Part shown: positions 21,475 through 42,136 of the stretch, piece by piece
How positions within the stretch are numbered: position 1 is the stretch's first letter
Layout of the letters: every line of letters starts with the position of its first letter
Source: Hermetia illucens
Taxonomy: Eukaryota; Arthropoda; Insecta; Diptera; Stratiomyidae
Reading direction: 5' to 3'
Assembly: GCF_905115235.1 (NCBI RefSeq)
Contig: NC_051855.1
Location: 11,770,388-11,834,387 of the forward strand
DNA length: 64,000 bases
The notes under the pieces: model-generated
Told to the model about the DNA's origin: nothing
Database searches by the model: none
Seen by the model: only the letters and a program-made list of their open reading frames with translations
Made by a program: the position numbers and the translations under genes

Positions 21475-22451
21475 GTAAGTATCACATCTTGTATCTTTTC
21501 GTCAAAAATCGTAGCTGTAGATACCCCCGAAATACGGAACATCGCCATGGCAAGTAGTACCTGGTGGGCCGCCATTTTGTTTCCATTGCGTAGAGATTCT
21601 CACGATGGAGATCGCGTATCGCTTTCTATTCCGCCTGACATTCTCACGGGAATGTATTAAATCGCATGGCGAAGATTCAGCGTTATTCTGTTTATGCTGA
21701 ATTGTAGTCGGAGCCAGAACTACGCGTCGGTGTACACAGGCCAGGGGGGGACTTTGTGCAACAACCTTAGCGTGATGACTCTCTGCTTGGCTGAATTGTC
21801 TGACTGCGTCTAGCCAGCAGAATAGGCGCTTTGCGCTGCCAGTTTCACACATTTCCACATGCTGATTGCATGATGAGAAGGTAGCAGAGGATCCCGGGGA
21901 GGGCGGTAGGATTGACCCTGTTAAGTCGACCGTGATTGGAAGGGTCGATCACAGCAGTCTTAGCGAGGCAAAGGAAGTTTCGCCACTAGTTTTAGGGTTC
22001 TGGTCGTTCTTTCATGAACATGCAAATCATCCATCCCCGTGCAAACCGTTTGCCAGATAGTTTGGCCCGTCAACCCCCCCTGGAAACTCTTGATTTAATC
22101 CTTTGAGATTCGAACAACTTGTCGAGTTCCAATTGTGTAAAAAAACTAACAAATTCTTTGATTTAGGCTCGCAATGAGGTGAAAAAACACTTGTCTGGGT
22201 TTCGTGCTGTTTCGTTGATTTACAGGTGCCGTCCTCGTCCCCGGAAATTAGTGGGGACTTCCCTCAGGATTGGGTGTCTGTGGGGATTCTTTCCCATTCC
22301 CAGAACACTTCGTTTATCCTTCTTAGAATGGAGATTGCGTCTATCCTCCCCTAGGAATGTAATTTGGTACGTTCTCCTACTTAAAAAAAGGGTTTCGTGT
22401 ATTCTCCCCTTGAAGGAAAGCAGAATTTCGTCAGCTCTATCTGGGATGCGG
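21475..22451. other. Unassigned, probably intronic
   Basis: No protein family, RNA or clear transposon could be recognised. If the helicase starts near 21.4 kb this is the beginning of its first intron. Confidence 0.3.
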
Positions 22452-22870
22452 AGCTAGTTTAGTGGGGGAAGCCGCCTCCAAGCCTCTAGACGATGGCTTT
22501 TGCGGATCTAAGAACGTTCTCCAGGGACAGCATGCGCAGACCCTCTTCGTTGAAGGAAACCTTATAAGGTGTCTGAGGAGGCCGGGCAGCTGCATATGTC
22601 TCTTCTTCCCCCTCTAATTACCCGCATATGGCCGAGACTACCACTCCGATTTTGTGGTGTTTAAGGGACAGTGTCCCGTCAAAAGCCCGACTAAGGTTTT
22701 GATCTCCCACTTCTTAAGAGGCAACAAAAATGCCTTTCTAGCGGCCCAAGTTCTTCACCTGCCATGTCATTCCCCCTTCAGATGGCTTGACAGTAGATGG
22801 CCGGAAGCCAAAAGTTGGTCCTGGCCCCAACATTGTGGATTCAGGACCTCAGCGAGCTAGTCTGCCAGCG
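22452..22870 (-). mobile_element. I-group LINE 3' end (copy 1)
   Basis: Antisense of an I/LOA-type ORF2 C-terminus. It matches 55961-56545 and 22978-23336 over the coding antisense of the KTLVGLLTGHCPLN block, the Cys-rich EEEE stretch and the 3' tail (AACTAAACTAA in sense, TTAGTTTAGT on plus). The 5' side reaches the region encoding GPEPALGIRPS. Frames are broken. Confidence 0.7.
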
Positions 22871-22977
22871 ATGTTTGAGTGTCCTGGCTGGCCCCCACGT
22901 CAGGAATTTTTCAGATCGACCCATGACCGCATGATTGATCACTTTTCCATATCTTGTTCGGTTCTATCTGAGATCCG

Positions 22978-23336
22978 GAGTTAGTTTAGTGGAGGGCGCC
23001 GCCTTCAAGCACTCACTCTTTTGCTGGGCCCATTGTACTATCCCCGGAAGTCACCTAATTTAATGGCCTCTCGCCGACGGCTTTCGCGAATCTGAGAACA
23101 TTCTCCAGAGACAGAATGCACAGACTCTTCGTTGAAGAAAACCTTATCAAGGTATCTTCGTCTGAAGAGGCCGGGCAGCTGCATACGAAGTACAGGGCCG
23201 TCTCCTCTTCCTCCTCGCATTAGCTGCATATGGTCGAGGCCACCACTCCGGTTTTGTGGTGTTTAAGGGACAGTGTCCCGTGAAAAGCCCTACTAAGGTT
23301 TTCATGTTCGACTTCTTAAGAGACAACAAAAATGCC
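22978..23336 (-). mobile_element. I-group LINE 3' end (copy 2)
   Basis: Second antisense copy of the same LINE 3' end, about 100 bp from the first. Readable parts are LLSLKKSNMKTLVGLFTGHC and the following EE-rich Cys/His stretch. It ends with TTAGTTTAGT on the plus strand. It abuts the Ty3-type fossil at about 23337. Two copies in the same orientation this close suggest separate insertions or a local duplication. Confidence 0.7.
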
Positions 23337-26300
23337 TGCGTTCCCTCAACATACGGCGAAGCGAATTCGACGTTATTTTGGGGCGTAAACGGGCTTCAGA
23401 GTCTGGATAAGAAGGCAGCCTTTTTCTGCCCCCCGATCTCGAGCTGGAAGAAATGCTCTCTACGCTCGAGAACACGGTACGGGCCTTCGTATGGAGGCTG
23501 CAGCGGCTTCCGGACGGCATCCGTTCTGACAAGGACGTGCGTGCACGTGTCCAGCTCTCTGGGCGCGCAAGGCAGGTGTGTGGAAGGTGTGACTTTCATG
23601 TGGCGAAGGTTGTCTTTCAGCAGGCGTAGCAATCCCGAAGATTCACAGATGTGAGACCCGATCTTTTGTCGAAGACTGGATCATTTGGGAACCTTGTATA
23701 CCAGCTCCGCGGGGCTGACAGCAAATTCTTCTCGGCAGATTGTCCGTAGACCGAGTAGGACGAGAGGCAAGACCTGAGTCCAGGACGGATCATCGGGAGC
23801 TATAATGGCGGCTTTCAGCGTCCGGTGCCAACGCTCTAGCATCCCATTTGACTGCGGGTGATAAGCCGTAGTTCGCTGGCGTTTGAAACCCAGTAGTTTG
23901 CCTAACTCCGAGAAAAGGGTGGACTGAAATTGCATTCCCTGATCAGTGATGACCACTGTAGGGACGCCAAAGCGAGGGATCCACTCTTGACAGAGGATTT
24001 CGGCACAAGATTGCGCCGTAATGTCTTTCAGGAGGTATTGCCTCAGGCCACTGCGTAAATCTGTCGATGAATGTAAGGCAATAGTTGTAACCGTGCGAGT
24101 CTCGCAAAGGTCCTACTATGTCGAGGTTATGGTGTGGAATCGCTTTGTAGAGCAGGAGAATGAGCCCACCTCCTTCCTTACATGCCTGGTGACTTTACAC
24201 TTCTGGCATGCCATGGACTCTCTGGTCCAGGAGTTGACATCCTTGTTCATGAAGGGCCAGAAGTATTTCTCGATGACTAGCCGATTTGTTGTTCTGATGC
24301 CTGGATGCGCTAAGTCATGAACCGCGTGGAACACTTCCTTGCGAAAGGTGGCCGGGGTCTCTTTTCCGAGACTTGGCAGCAGAGAAAGAGGTTTGAGCCG
24401 AAAATGGGCAACTCCGGAAATTTGGATTTGAGGCTTTGAAGTACTGCGTCATTCTCCTGCGCCTTGGCAATAGCCAAGAAGTCGAGTGCGGCGGGGATAT
24501 TAACCTCGGAGACACGTGACAAAGCGTCAGCAACTATGTTGTTCTTGCCAGACACTTGTTGCATGTCTGACATAAATTGGCTTATAAAGCTCAGGTGTCG
24601 AAGCTGATGAGGGGACGCTTTGTCGGGCTTTTGTTTCAAAGCATATGTGAGAGGCTTGCCTTCAAGGGAGAAGCGGAAGTACTTAATGCTCAAGTATGCG
24701 GCGAGCAGTTCTCGATCATAAGTGCTATAGTTCCATTGAGCGGAGTTTGACTGTCTGGGGGAGACTGATTCCAGTTAACCCGTTGGAGAGTTTCGTTTCC
24801 ACGTACTCGAGGAGGGCGATCAGACCTGAGTCTGCAAGGAACTTATCTGAAGTGGCTCTGCCACGAAGCCTCACCGGAGGTTATCTGGTACCACGGGAAC
24901 CGGGATGGCCCTCTGAGAGCATATGCTCCAGGAGAAATCCTGGAGGATGTGGTCTCGGCCCGCTTATTTGCGGTTGACCCTCTAGTGGGAGTTTCATGGT
25001 GGTTGTGGTTATGTCTACATCGTGGGCAGAGCTCCTCGGAGCTCAAGCGTGGAGTTGCGCTGTACAACTCGGGTACCGTACCCCTTATTTGCGGCAGAGG
25101 TGTTAGATAGGCTTGCATGGCGGGGCTCTGATTGTAGTCCCAAAATCAATCCGTGTCCGAAGAGGATCGTGTGATTAAGCCCTCACGGCAGGTACTCACG
25201 TTAAACCCCCAGGACTTTCGTGTCTGGAGAAGAAGCTCAACGGCTGCCAGACTTGGTTCACTTTTTGGTGAAGAGCAGCACCTACTGCGATGTCAGAGGC
25301 ATCAACAAAAACGGCTAGGGGTGCAACTTGTCGAGGAAATGCCAAGAGTGTAGCATCAGCCAGTTGCTGTCGGGATTTATCGAACGCGCGGACAGCCACA
25401 CGATCTCTCGTGTGTCCTTTATTTTGGGGCCAGACAAGTACGCGTTCAAAACCGACTGGTGTTGGACGGCCTTGAGCAGGAAACGACCATAGAAGTTTAG
25501 CATGCCCAAGAACCTCCGCAAATCCCTCACGGTTTTCGGACGTTTGAGGTCGCTTGCATCTTGTCTGGGTCGGACTGTCTGTATTCCTTCAGGGGAAATG
25601 AAGTGGTCGAGGAATCTCACTTGTGTCTGGAGGAACTTGCATTTCTCAATGTTTAGGACTAAACCGGCCTCAAGGAGACGTTGAAAAATGCACTCGAGAT
25701 GGGCTAAGTGCTCAGACTCTGAAAAAGAAGCGACCAAAACATCATCCAAATATACGAAACAGAGTTTGCGCCGCATTGCACAGCCCGAAGAGTCCAAAGG
25801 GTGTGTTTATTGCCGTCTTTGTACAACCCAAAAGTCATCCGCCGCATTGCACAACCCAAAAGTCATCCGTGTGAACTCGAAGAGTCCAAAAGGTGTGCAT
25901 ATTGCCGTCTTTGGAATGTCTTCTGGAGCTACGGGGATTTGGTGATAGGCCTTGGTTAAATCCAAGGACGAAAAGCTGCGGCAGTTTGCGAGATGATGCG
26001 AAGAGTTGTGGATGAGTGTGGATCAGCCTGGAACAGTCGTTTAGCCTTCGCTTAATCCCCACAAGGGCGCCATTCGCCACTTGGCTTAGGGACCAACAGC
26101 TGTCGGAAGGTCTGCAGATACCCTGTTGAACAAGTTGCTCAAATTCTTTCCGCGCAATAGCCAGTTTCTGGGGTGGTAGAGGGCGCAATTTCGAGAAGAT
26201 CGGGGGGACCAGTAGTGTTAATGTGGTGCTCCTTCAATATCCACGAACACCCCCACCGCGTACTCACCATTCAAAGTTGCATCCTCTATCTTTATGACCA

Positions 26301-26580
26301 AAGAATGAAGAGCAGACTCACAGGACTTTCCACGCTGGTAAGTGACCTAAGTCTAATGTTCAAAGGACAGTATGGTAGCTCTCAACTTTTCATGGGTAAT
26401 AACCGCTTTCGTAGTGTTCCAGTTCCCCTTGCAGCACTTGCGTGTTGAAGGGGTTGCAAGAACCGTCAACTCTCTCCTTGCCACTTCTCTCACCCGTTCT
26501 CTCGGGTGGTGTACTTCCAGGAGGGGGTCTGTACTGAATCCAGTCTTGAGCTCGTGAAAGAAGAGAATCTAACTTAGCCG
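23337..26580 (-). mobile_element. Ty3-type LTR retrotransposon fossil (pol, partial gag/protease side)
   Basis: Minus-strand relic of the Ty3 (Metaviridae) group with parts in normal order from about 26.2 kb downward: reverse transcriptase (YLDDVLVAS box region), RNase H, zinc-binding integrase head, integrase core and integrase C-terminal domain. No intact LTR pair was identified, so limits are approximate. The element is clearly broken, with roughly ten or more breaks plus a foreign insertion at 24801-25215, and looks old. Confidence 0.8.
24801..25215. mobile_element. ~415 bp short retroposon-like insertion (second copy)
   Basis: Related to 7611-8039 through matching ends ('gcgatcagacctgagtctgc'; 'cggggctctgattgtagtcc' and 'aaaatcaatccgtg', then 'aggact'). 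It lies within the Ty3 fossil. A weak flanking similarity (TTTCGTTTC on the left, TTTCGTGTC on the right) may be an eroded target duplication. The middle, with a 91-codon open frame on minus, differs from copy 1. Confidence 0.55.
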
Positions 26581-35155
<8,575 letters not shown>

Positions 35156-38027
35156 ATTGATTTAAACAGCGAATACGGACTTCCGGCAAACCATACGTTT
35201 TTTGTCAAGTCGGTAAGCTCCGTTTAACTTTTTATTTTTGTTTCAATTACTTTAATATATATAATAAGAGCAACCTTGAACACGTAGGCGTAATTCTATA
35301 TATTTTACTTGGAAAACAAACTTGGATTAATTATTTCACAGTATTTAATATGCACTTTGCATCTGAATCGTTGAGAATAAGTTGCATATTACCATTTGGA
35401 TTCTGCATTGGGTGAAAATGAATTTATTGGATTCTGTACTACCGTTAGTGAAGGTTCAAGGCTGTAGATATTGAGTTTGTTTGTGTTTTTGAAGTAATTT
35501 ACATATAATGTAATCTATTAATATAACATCAAGACAAATTTGGAAATGTTATTCTTCATACCTTAATATCTTTAAACAAAACAAAAAAAAATCAAGAAGA
35601 AATTATGATAAATGTATTACGATAATATTATTAGTGACAAAAGGGGAGTAATAATGACCATTTCTATGTTTTATTCTAAAGAGGACTTGCCTTCAAATTT
35701 CCCGAAATGTAACAGTTTTTATTTTTCTCATTGCATTTCTGTGACGATTCGAAAAACAAACGCATTTTTTTTATAAGCGATCAAATCAAGACTCGTTCGT
35801 TTTGTTAGTGATATCTGAAAGAGGAGAATATAGTTTAGTTTTTAACTAAGTCAGTCACCAGTTTATCAACGCCAATTACAAATTTATAATTTTCAAATAA
35901 TACAAAAGAAAGGAGTATTGTTGTTTGAGGAAAATGTGTACGGGGTTCTCTTGAAAAAAGGACATGATAAACATGTTGAGCATTATTTATAGGAGAAACG
36001 AGGAAAATTTATATTTTTGGGCTGCGACGGAGGTTTGGAATGTAATTTTATGGATCCTGCGAATTATTCAAGGAATTATCCTTAGATTTTTGTAGGAGTA
36101 GCTTTAATTTTAAGCTTCATGTAGTGGTTTTCAAGGTGTCGTTTTGTGACATTGAATTTCCATCAAGGAGTGGTTTGTTAAAATCGTAAATGTGCTGAGA
36201 CTTTCATAAGACACTCATATATGCCGAAAGCATTCCTAAAATGGATCAATGAAATTTTAAGGTAATGCATAACGATATATATAAGCTGGTTTCATCCCCC
36301 GTACACAAATGGCAATCTCACTTTATTATAATTTGTTTAGTATTAGAAAGCTGATAGGTAACAACGTCACGAATCACCTCAAATATTTTTCTTTAGTGAA
36401 GCGTTACAACTATGTTGAAGCGTCGACTGATATGCTCTACCCTTACTTTATTGAAAAGTTCGTTACTTGAGCATAGTGTAGACGATTTATATTTAAAAAA
36501 AAAAAAAACCAAAAGAACGAGGCAATGCACATTATTGACTCGGTGTGTTCAAAATCGATTTATAATATCTAAAATGATTTTATAATTGATGCGCAAAATA
36601 TAAGAAGTAGTTTATGATTCGTGATACATTTCAAATCGAAATAGGAATTTAATAATTTAATATGAAATTGCAACTACAAAACGGAATATATTATTTTTCT
36701 ATTATTTTCTCTTCCGTGAACTGAATGAAAATTACTTTGTGTCCATATTAAAGAAGAAAAAATACACAAAAGGTGATTCTTTGCAAAACGAAAACAATGC
36801 ATAAATATATAAATGAAAATTAAATATTGAGAGAGATAAAAATAAACATTTACAGACAAGTATCATAATAAAAAGAAAAAAAAACAAAGTAAGAGAAAAT
36901 ACCCACACTCATACAGGTTGATCATGTTTCTTATTCAGGCAAGAAGATTATTTAGGAATACCTTTCTTTTGTTGTTTTATTTTTTTATATTATTAAATCA
37001 TGCCTTATAAGCGAAAAACACAAGTATTATCGGTTATATTCAACATGTTATAATTTTAATATCAAATTTTCTTAGTTTTCTTCCTCAATTTTCTATAGTT
37101 AACAATTAAATTGAATCTTACTCGCAATCTTAGTTTCTAGACGGCTATCAAGTTTGTTTTCGTGCTAGCAATTTTCCGTTTCAGGAAGAATGGATTTAAA
37201 GAAATAGAAAAAAAAAAAACGTGAATATATATCGAAGATTATATAATTTAATCTTAGTGTAATATTCTGAGCTCCAATCATGAGTGTTGACTCTACGTCT
37301 GTCATAATTAGTATTTTAGACTTGTATTTCTGAGATGGTTTAATATGTTACGAAAGCTATCATTTACACATTCCTTAGATTTTTCTGTATCGTATATCAG
37401 AGATAATTATTTTCAGATAGGATTCAGCAGATGGGCTTCATGTAAGTAAAAACATATTTGCATGTTACACCAAAGTTGGCTCTTTTGGAGCTAACTTACA
37501 AAGCTTGACTGATTAATGTTAGTAAATCAACTTTGGATCTGACTTGGATTGCTATTGAGTCAGTCATTTTGTAATTCGCCGCTTCATCGTACGTTCCGCT
37601 TGTCTGGTTGAGTCTAAAGTAATTAGCATCGCGATCATGATGCCATAAGTCGGTCTAGATATAAAAATCGACCGGAGAATGGATCCCTTAACTGCCTTTT
37701 TTAGGTTCTGTATACGACGACAATGCGATTGATTTAGGTTTAGTTCCTGACGCCTTAGCATGTTGATTTTCATCTCACAGTAGCTGAGTTCCGTTTAACA
37801 TTCACAACGCACGCGAGCCTCGCAAAGCGTACAGTTTGAGGGTTGTGTCAGACCGCGAGCGTCATTCGTAAACGTTAGTTTTCGATCGCACTTCGCTCAC
37901 GAAGACCCATGTCCGTTGGTGGGTGTCATTAATTCTCAAAACCATTGAGACGAAATGTCGACCCAAGGAATTAATTCTTTTCGATATCCAAAAGGAATCT
38001 CGTCCCTTTGGGATAGTCGTATTTCCT
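35156..38027 (+). other. Helicase 3' UTR and AT-rich intergenic DNA
   Basis: Very AT-rich DNA with many short A or T runs follows the helicase stop. A GTAAGC-like donor at about 35212 might start a 3' UTR intron, without a clear partner. Several AATAAA and ATTAAA motifs make the polyadenylation site undecidable by eye. No other gene or element is recognised; 37.6-37.9 kb has higher GC but no readable protein. Confidence 0.4.
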
Positions 38028-38029
38028 TA

Positions 38030-38481
38030 GGGGGTCATCCCGTGTGGAGGCTGTTTTTTTCGCTTTGTTTAGACATTTTTTGTGAAGAACTGGATAAAGA
38101 TACAAATACGAGTTGTTAGCAGTGATGAAGGGAATAAGTGGTTCCCGAAATATCGGTTATTCACACCAACCAAGAGGAAACGGCAAGTTTGATCGTTGGA
38201 AACACCGCATAATTTCAGTCATATACACAAAAGCTTTACTGACCATTAATCTGCTAAACCTTCGATTCCTTGAAGGAACACATGTACAGCCTTGGCTTCA
38301 ATTCTTGTCCTTTTAGCGAGGTCATTCGAACGTCATTCCGACCGATATTTATGAGCTTTATTATGGCAATCGACCTAAATCTGGCATGTGACTTACCATG
38401 TGTTTAACACTATAATTTCCGAATGAATTGATGCAAAAAAAAATTCGATTCTGCAGATCCGACACACGGGATCACCCCCCT
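38030..38481. mobile_element. Non-autonomous DNA transposon (MITE), ~452 bp
   Basis: Inverted ends: GGGGGTCATCCCGTGTGGAG from 38030, and on the other strand from 38481 AGGGGGGTGATCCCGTGTGT. Each is next to a TA dinucleotide (38028-38029 and 38482-38483), as left by Tc1/mariner/pogo transposases. The interior has no transposase frame. It therefore depends on an enzyme encoded elsewhere. Confidence 0.75.
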
Positions 38482-38483
38482 TA

Positions 38484-39013
38484 AGTTGCATGACATATAA
38501 AATAGATACAAATGTATTTCCTTAATAATTACCTCCTCAAAATGCCATTTTGTCAGTTACAAACGCTTGCAAAGCCCTCAAACATGTTTCGCTTGGAAGT
38601 GCACATAATACGCTCAGTACCAAACGGAACAATTTCATCGCGCTCGTTCCCCGTGCACTCCGCGAAGGTCATACAGAACGCAGCTAATGCCTCGTCACTC
38701 CACTACCTCCAAATTTCGCTCAAACATTTTACGGTTCTTACATTCAACGAAGGCTGGAGCTACCTCGAAATTGGAGCGTTTTCTTCTAAAGTAAGTTGAA
38801 GTGATATTCTGATTACTAATGAAGAACTGATTAAAAATGCATGCAGATAGGGAGCACTCGATTTGTAACTTGAGTTACGTGATTAGTCTCAATCAATAAT
38901 CAGTCGAGCCCGCTTGTGAACGGAACAAAGGCTGAAGAAAAAGAAGAAGTAGTCAAACATGTCAAAATGACGCTAACGTATTGATTGCTGGACTAGTGGG
39001 CTAGGCTGACAAA
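38484..39013. other. Unassigned between two DNA transposons
   Basis: A 95-codon plus-strand frame at 38512-38799 (MYFLNNYLLKMPFCQLQTLA start) has no domain I can name and may be chance. Nothing else is seen. Confidence 0.3.
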
Positions 39014-39958
39014 TACGAGGGGGGACCCAAAATAAAGAACGGGAATTTCGTCATAACTTCTCTATTTTTCTATATTTTTACACCAAATTTTGATCACCTT
39101 CAAAGTATTCGCCTTTGACTACAACGCACTTCTCCAAACGATTCGTCCATTGTTCAAAACATTTTTTAAATTCACTCAGCGAGATGTCCTTTTAAGCCTT
39201 CCAGCGATTTTTGTTTCATCTCCTCCACAGTGGCAAAACGCTTTCCCTTGATATTCCTTTTGAGTCGTATCCATAGCACCACGATTCATCACCACTAGTC
39301 ACCTTCGAAAAAAATTCAGGGTCCTCTTCGAGTTGATTTTAAAGCTCAAAACATGCCTGAAGTCGACGCTCCCTTTGCTCATCTGTGAGAAGGTGCGGGA
39401 CGAATCTGGTTGCAACCTTTCTCATGTGCAAATTTTCGGATAAAATTATCTGAATTGAACTCAATGACATTCTCGACATCTCACAGAGTTGATCAAATGG
39501 CTCGGCGACGGTCTTCACGAACGAGGGCATTGATTTTGTCGAGATTTTCATCAGTTCTTGACATTGAGGGGCGTCCTGAACGAAGTTGGTCTTCAATAGA
39601 TATTTCTCCATTTTTAAAACGGGAAAATTAATCGTAAACTGTGGTTTTACTTAAGGTAGCATCCTCATAAGCAGTCTTAAGGATTACAATAGTTTCCGCG
39701 GCCGATTTCAACAACAGGAAACAAAATTTCACAGCCGCACGTTGTTCTCGACAATCTGCCATTACGTTTTCGCCGAAGTGTAAAAAGTTGTTTAACTAAA
39801 AAAAATCTTACAGGCGAACCGATGCACTCACAGCGAAACAACTTCTCAAACTGATGCAGGTGGCGTAACACTAATGGACATGTGGTCAAACAATAGGTTC
39901 CCGCACTCTCCCTCTTCACCACAGCGTAATTCCCGGAACTTATGGGTTCCCCCTCGTA
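39014..39958 (-). mobile_element. Mariner transposon, internally deleted
   Basis: Ends form imperfect inverted repeats (CGAGGGGGGACCCAAAATAA on the left; CGAGGGGGAACCCATAAGTT read from the right), each next to TA at 39014-39015 and 39957-39958. The minus strand starts a mariner transposase at 39762: MADCREQRAAVKFCFLLLKS, the HTH region KTAYEDATLSKTTVYD followed by a stop, then ENLHMRKVATRFVPHLLTDE and QRERRLQACFEL. After the GDESW-like region the sequence jumps to the 3' end. The element is about 0.94 kb instead of the usual ~1.3 kb, and most of the catalytic domain is lost. It is inactive itself but could be moved in trans. Confidence 0.85.
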
Positions 39959-40876
39959 TTCAAAATTTTCGGATTAAATCGGTCATTCTTCATTTCTGCT
40001 TTATTAATTAAATAGCAAAAATATTGCATTCAATTTGTTCTTAATAAACTTCTGAATCTGACAGATCGATGATTTAAGGCTACTCTGTTGGATATTCTTC
40101 TCTAGCGTCAGGTCTCCCCCATTATGACCGAAAGTTCAGACAAAGGAGACTTCACTATACGTGATATATTTTAAGAGTATCTTATTGGGATCGGAGGTGA
40201 CGTTCACTGTAATAGGTGGTCTATTGTTACCGGTTTACCCCCATTGCTATTCACTGGACGCGAAAGCTTTCCGCTTCCAATGAGACAAGTGGCCTAATTT
40301 CATAGTACAGTAATTTTCCCCATTGTTCCTTATCAACACATTTAGTTCTATACTGTCCTATTTGAAGAATCCTTTCTTCTTTGTCAAAGTGATCCTCTCT
40401 TTTTTGTCAAAGTGATCCTTTCTTCTTTGTCAAAACGATCCTTTCTACTTTGTCAAAACGATCCTTTCTCAATATCATTAAATCGATCCAATAGTTTAAG
40501 ATTGATTTTTCGTCCCTTTTGAAAGAAACTGATGTGGATAATACCGAGTGCATCCCAAAAAAAGCTATCGCTAATGTTGGGCAACAAACCTATGCCCTCT
40601 TTAGCACTAATTTGTCAGCAAGAATTCATTATTTCAACTGCTATTTATAGTGTCGAATGTATTATAAAGTCGGGATGTCTGGAGTTCCTTATTAAGGCAG
40701 GCCTAGACCGGATACCGGTTGTTGCGCCGTTGATGAATGTGTTATAACTCGGTCCTTAGTTATAAAACAGCCCAAAAAACTCGTCTGTGGGTAACTTCAA
40801 ATAAGTGACACTATCTTCTTAAGGACCTCAATAGTTAAATAAATCTTCAGAATCTGCTTCCGTAGGCTGTCAGATA
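39959..40876. other. AT-rich intergenic DNA with a short direct repeat
   Basis: Mostly unassigned. At about 40370-40470 the phrase 'gatcctttcttctttgtcaaa' recurs about four times in tandem with small changes, a short minisatellite. An RTE tail lies at 40664-40738. Confidence 0.5.
40664..40738 (+). mobile_element. Very short RTE LINE 3' end
   Basis: About 75 bp: GATGTCTGGAGTTCCTTATT, AAGGCAGGCCTAGACCGG, ATA, CCGGTTGTTGCGCCGTTGATGAA. It has the last ORF2 codons, the perfect hairpin ACCGG-ATA-CCGGT and the start of the GAT tail. It is an extreme 5' truncation. Confidence 0.75.
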
Positions 40877-42134
40877 CAGTCTGGTTACATAAGAGCGTGG
40901 TCACTGTTAAATATTAACAACAATTGATTTTTCAAAAATTCGCAAATTTATTGATAATTTGGTCGTCAATACTCAATGCAAATACCTCAGTAGCAAGTCC
41001 AATCTCCATTGTCAATTATGGCCTGACACCGTCGGGGCATACTTTCCACTAGTTTTTCTGCATATTCTACCGGAAAAGATCTTCAAATTTTCCGAATTTG
41101 TCGAGAAAGTTGATCTAAATTCACATGGCTTGCGTTTGCGAAGTTACATTTTCATCAGAGCCTACACATTTTCCATGGGATTTGCATCCGGTGACTGAGA
41201 TGGCCAATCTAAAGTGGCAACTCCGTTTTGCGCCTTCCACTCGCTACACGGCTCGATTCCGATGTTTCGGATCGTTGTCCTCTTGAAGGATCCAGCTTGT
41301 TTTCTGTATTTTCTTGATATACCATTGCTTAGCAGATGGTAACAAAGCCTTTGGATAGATTTTACTCATTTTGTCGGCATTTAAATTCTCGGTAAATAAG
41401 AACAAAGTGCCGAAACCTTTGTTTGAGAAGCACCCCCAAACATGGACCTTGACGGGGTGTTTAACAGTCCGTTGAAGCATCCTACTGATGGAGGTTGTCC
41501 AGGCGTGTTTGATGCTCGGAAATGCCCAGAAGGAGGATTCATCAGAAAAAAATACGTTGCTCCAATCGCGGTCCAAGTTTTCCTTCGCCCATTCCACTCG
41601 TTTTTCAATGTGTTTTGCACTCAATATTGGTTTTTCCAAAGTACTGCGATATTTCAGTTTATTAAATCGTTCCGTTAGATATGTCAACACCTTTTGCTTT
41701 CAATTTCAAAGCAGCTTCACGTAAAGTCAAAATTGGATCTTTCGAGAACAATGCGAGAATCTTTTTTTTTTTTTGTCTTTTTTTGAGACTTTGCTTGCAC
41801 TTCAGCGAACAGGAAAATCATCAACATTACCGACCTTTTTGTAGCGATTTATCCACTTGCTAACGAACTGCTTCGACTTTCCCATATATTTCGTAGCAGC
41901 AGTTTGCGTTAATTTGGGTCCTTTTTCATGCAAACAGAAAAATTGCCTCAAAGCGAGAGGCGTAAATAGCACTCATTTCGAAAAATCACTCAATTGAAGA
42001 CTAAATTTGACAGAGAGCTGACTTTTTACAAAAAGCATGAAGGACTCAGGTGCCCTCTATGTCATAGAAAAAGAAACTGCACGCTCTGATTTTTTATCTA
42101 CGTGTAACAGTGACCACGCTCTTATGTAACAGAC
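40877..42134 (-). mobile_element. Tc1-like transposon, ~1.26 kb, defective
   Basis: Left end CAGTCTGGTTACATAAGAGC at 40877 and the reverse complement of the right end (42134 inward, GTCTGTTACATAAGAGCGTG) form a ~30-bp inverted repeat, flanked by TA at 40875-40876 and 42135-42136. The minus strand encodes a Tc1-family transposase. 41690-41244 holds AKHIEKRVEWAKENLDRDW, the first catalytic Asp in VFFSDESSFW, HVWGCFSNKGFGTLF and the second in WILQEDNDPKHRNRAV. After a frame break DWPSQSPDANPMENV carries the catalytic Glu (DD34E type), followed by stops. The HTH half (above 41690) is also in broken frames. Confidence 0.88.
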
Positions 42135-42136
42135 TA

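Noticed and set aside
23337-26580. Possibility that the Ty3-type element is intact
   Set aside because: No paired LTRs were found and the parts are heavily broken; treated as a fossil.
35156-37560. tRNA or other small RNA genes in the AT-rich DNA
   Set aside because: No A/B box pair or cloverleaf could be seen by eye. The only tRNA-like sequence found is the SINE head at about 56700-56769.
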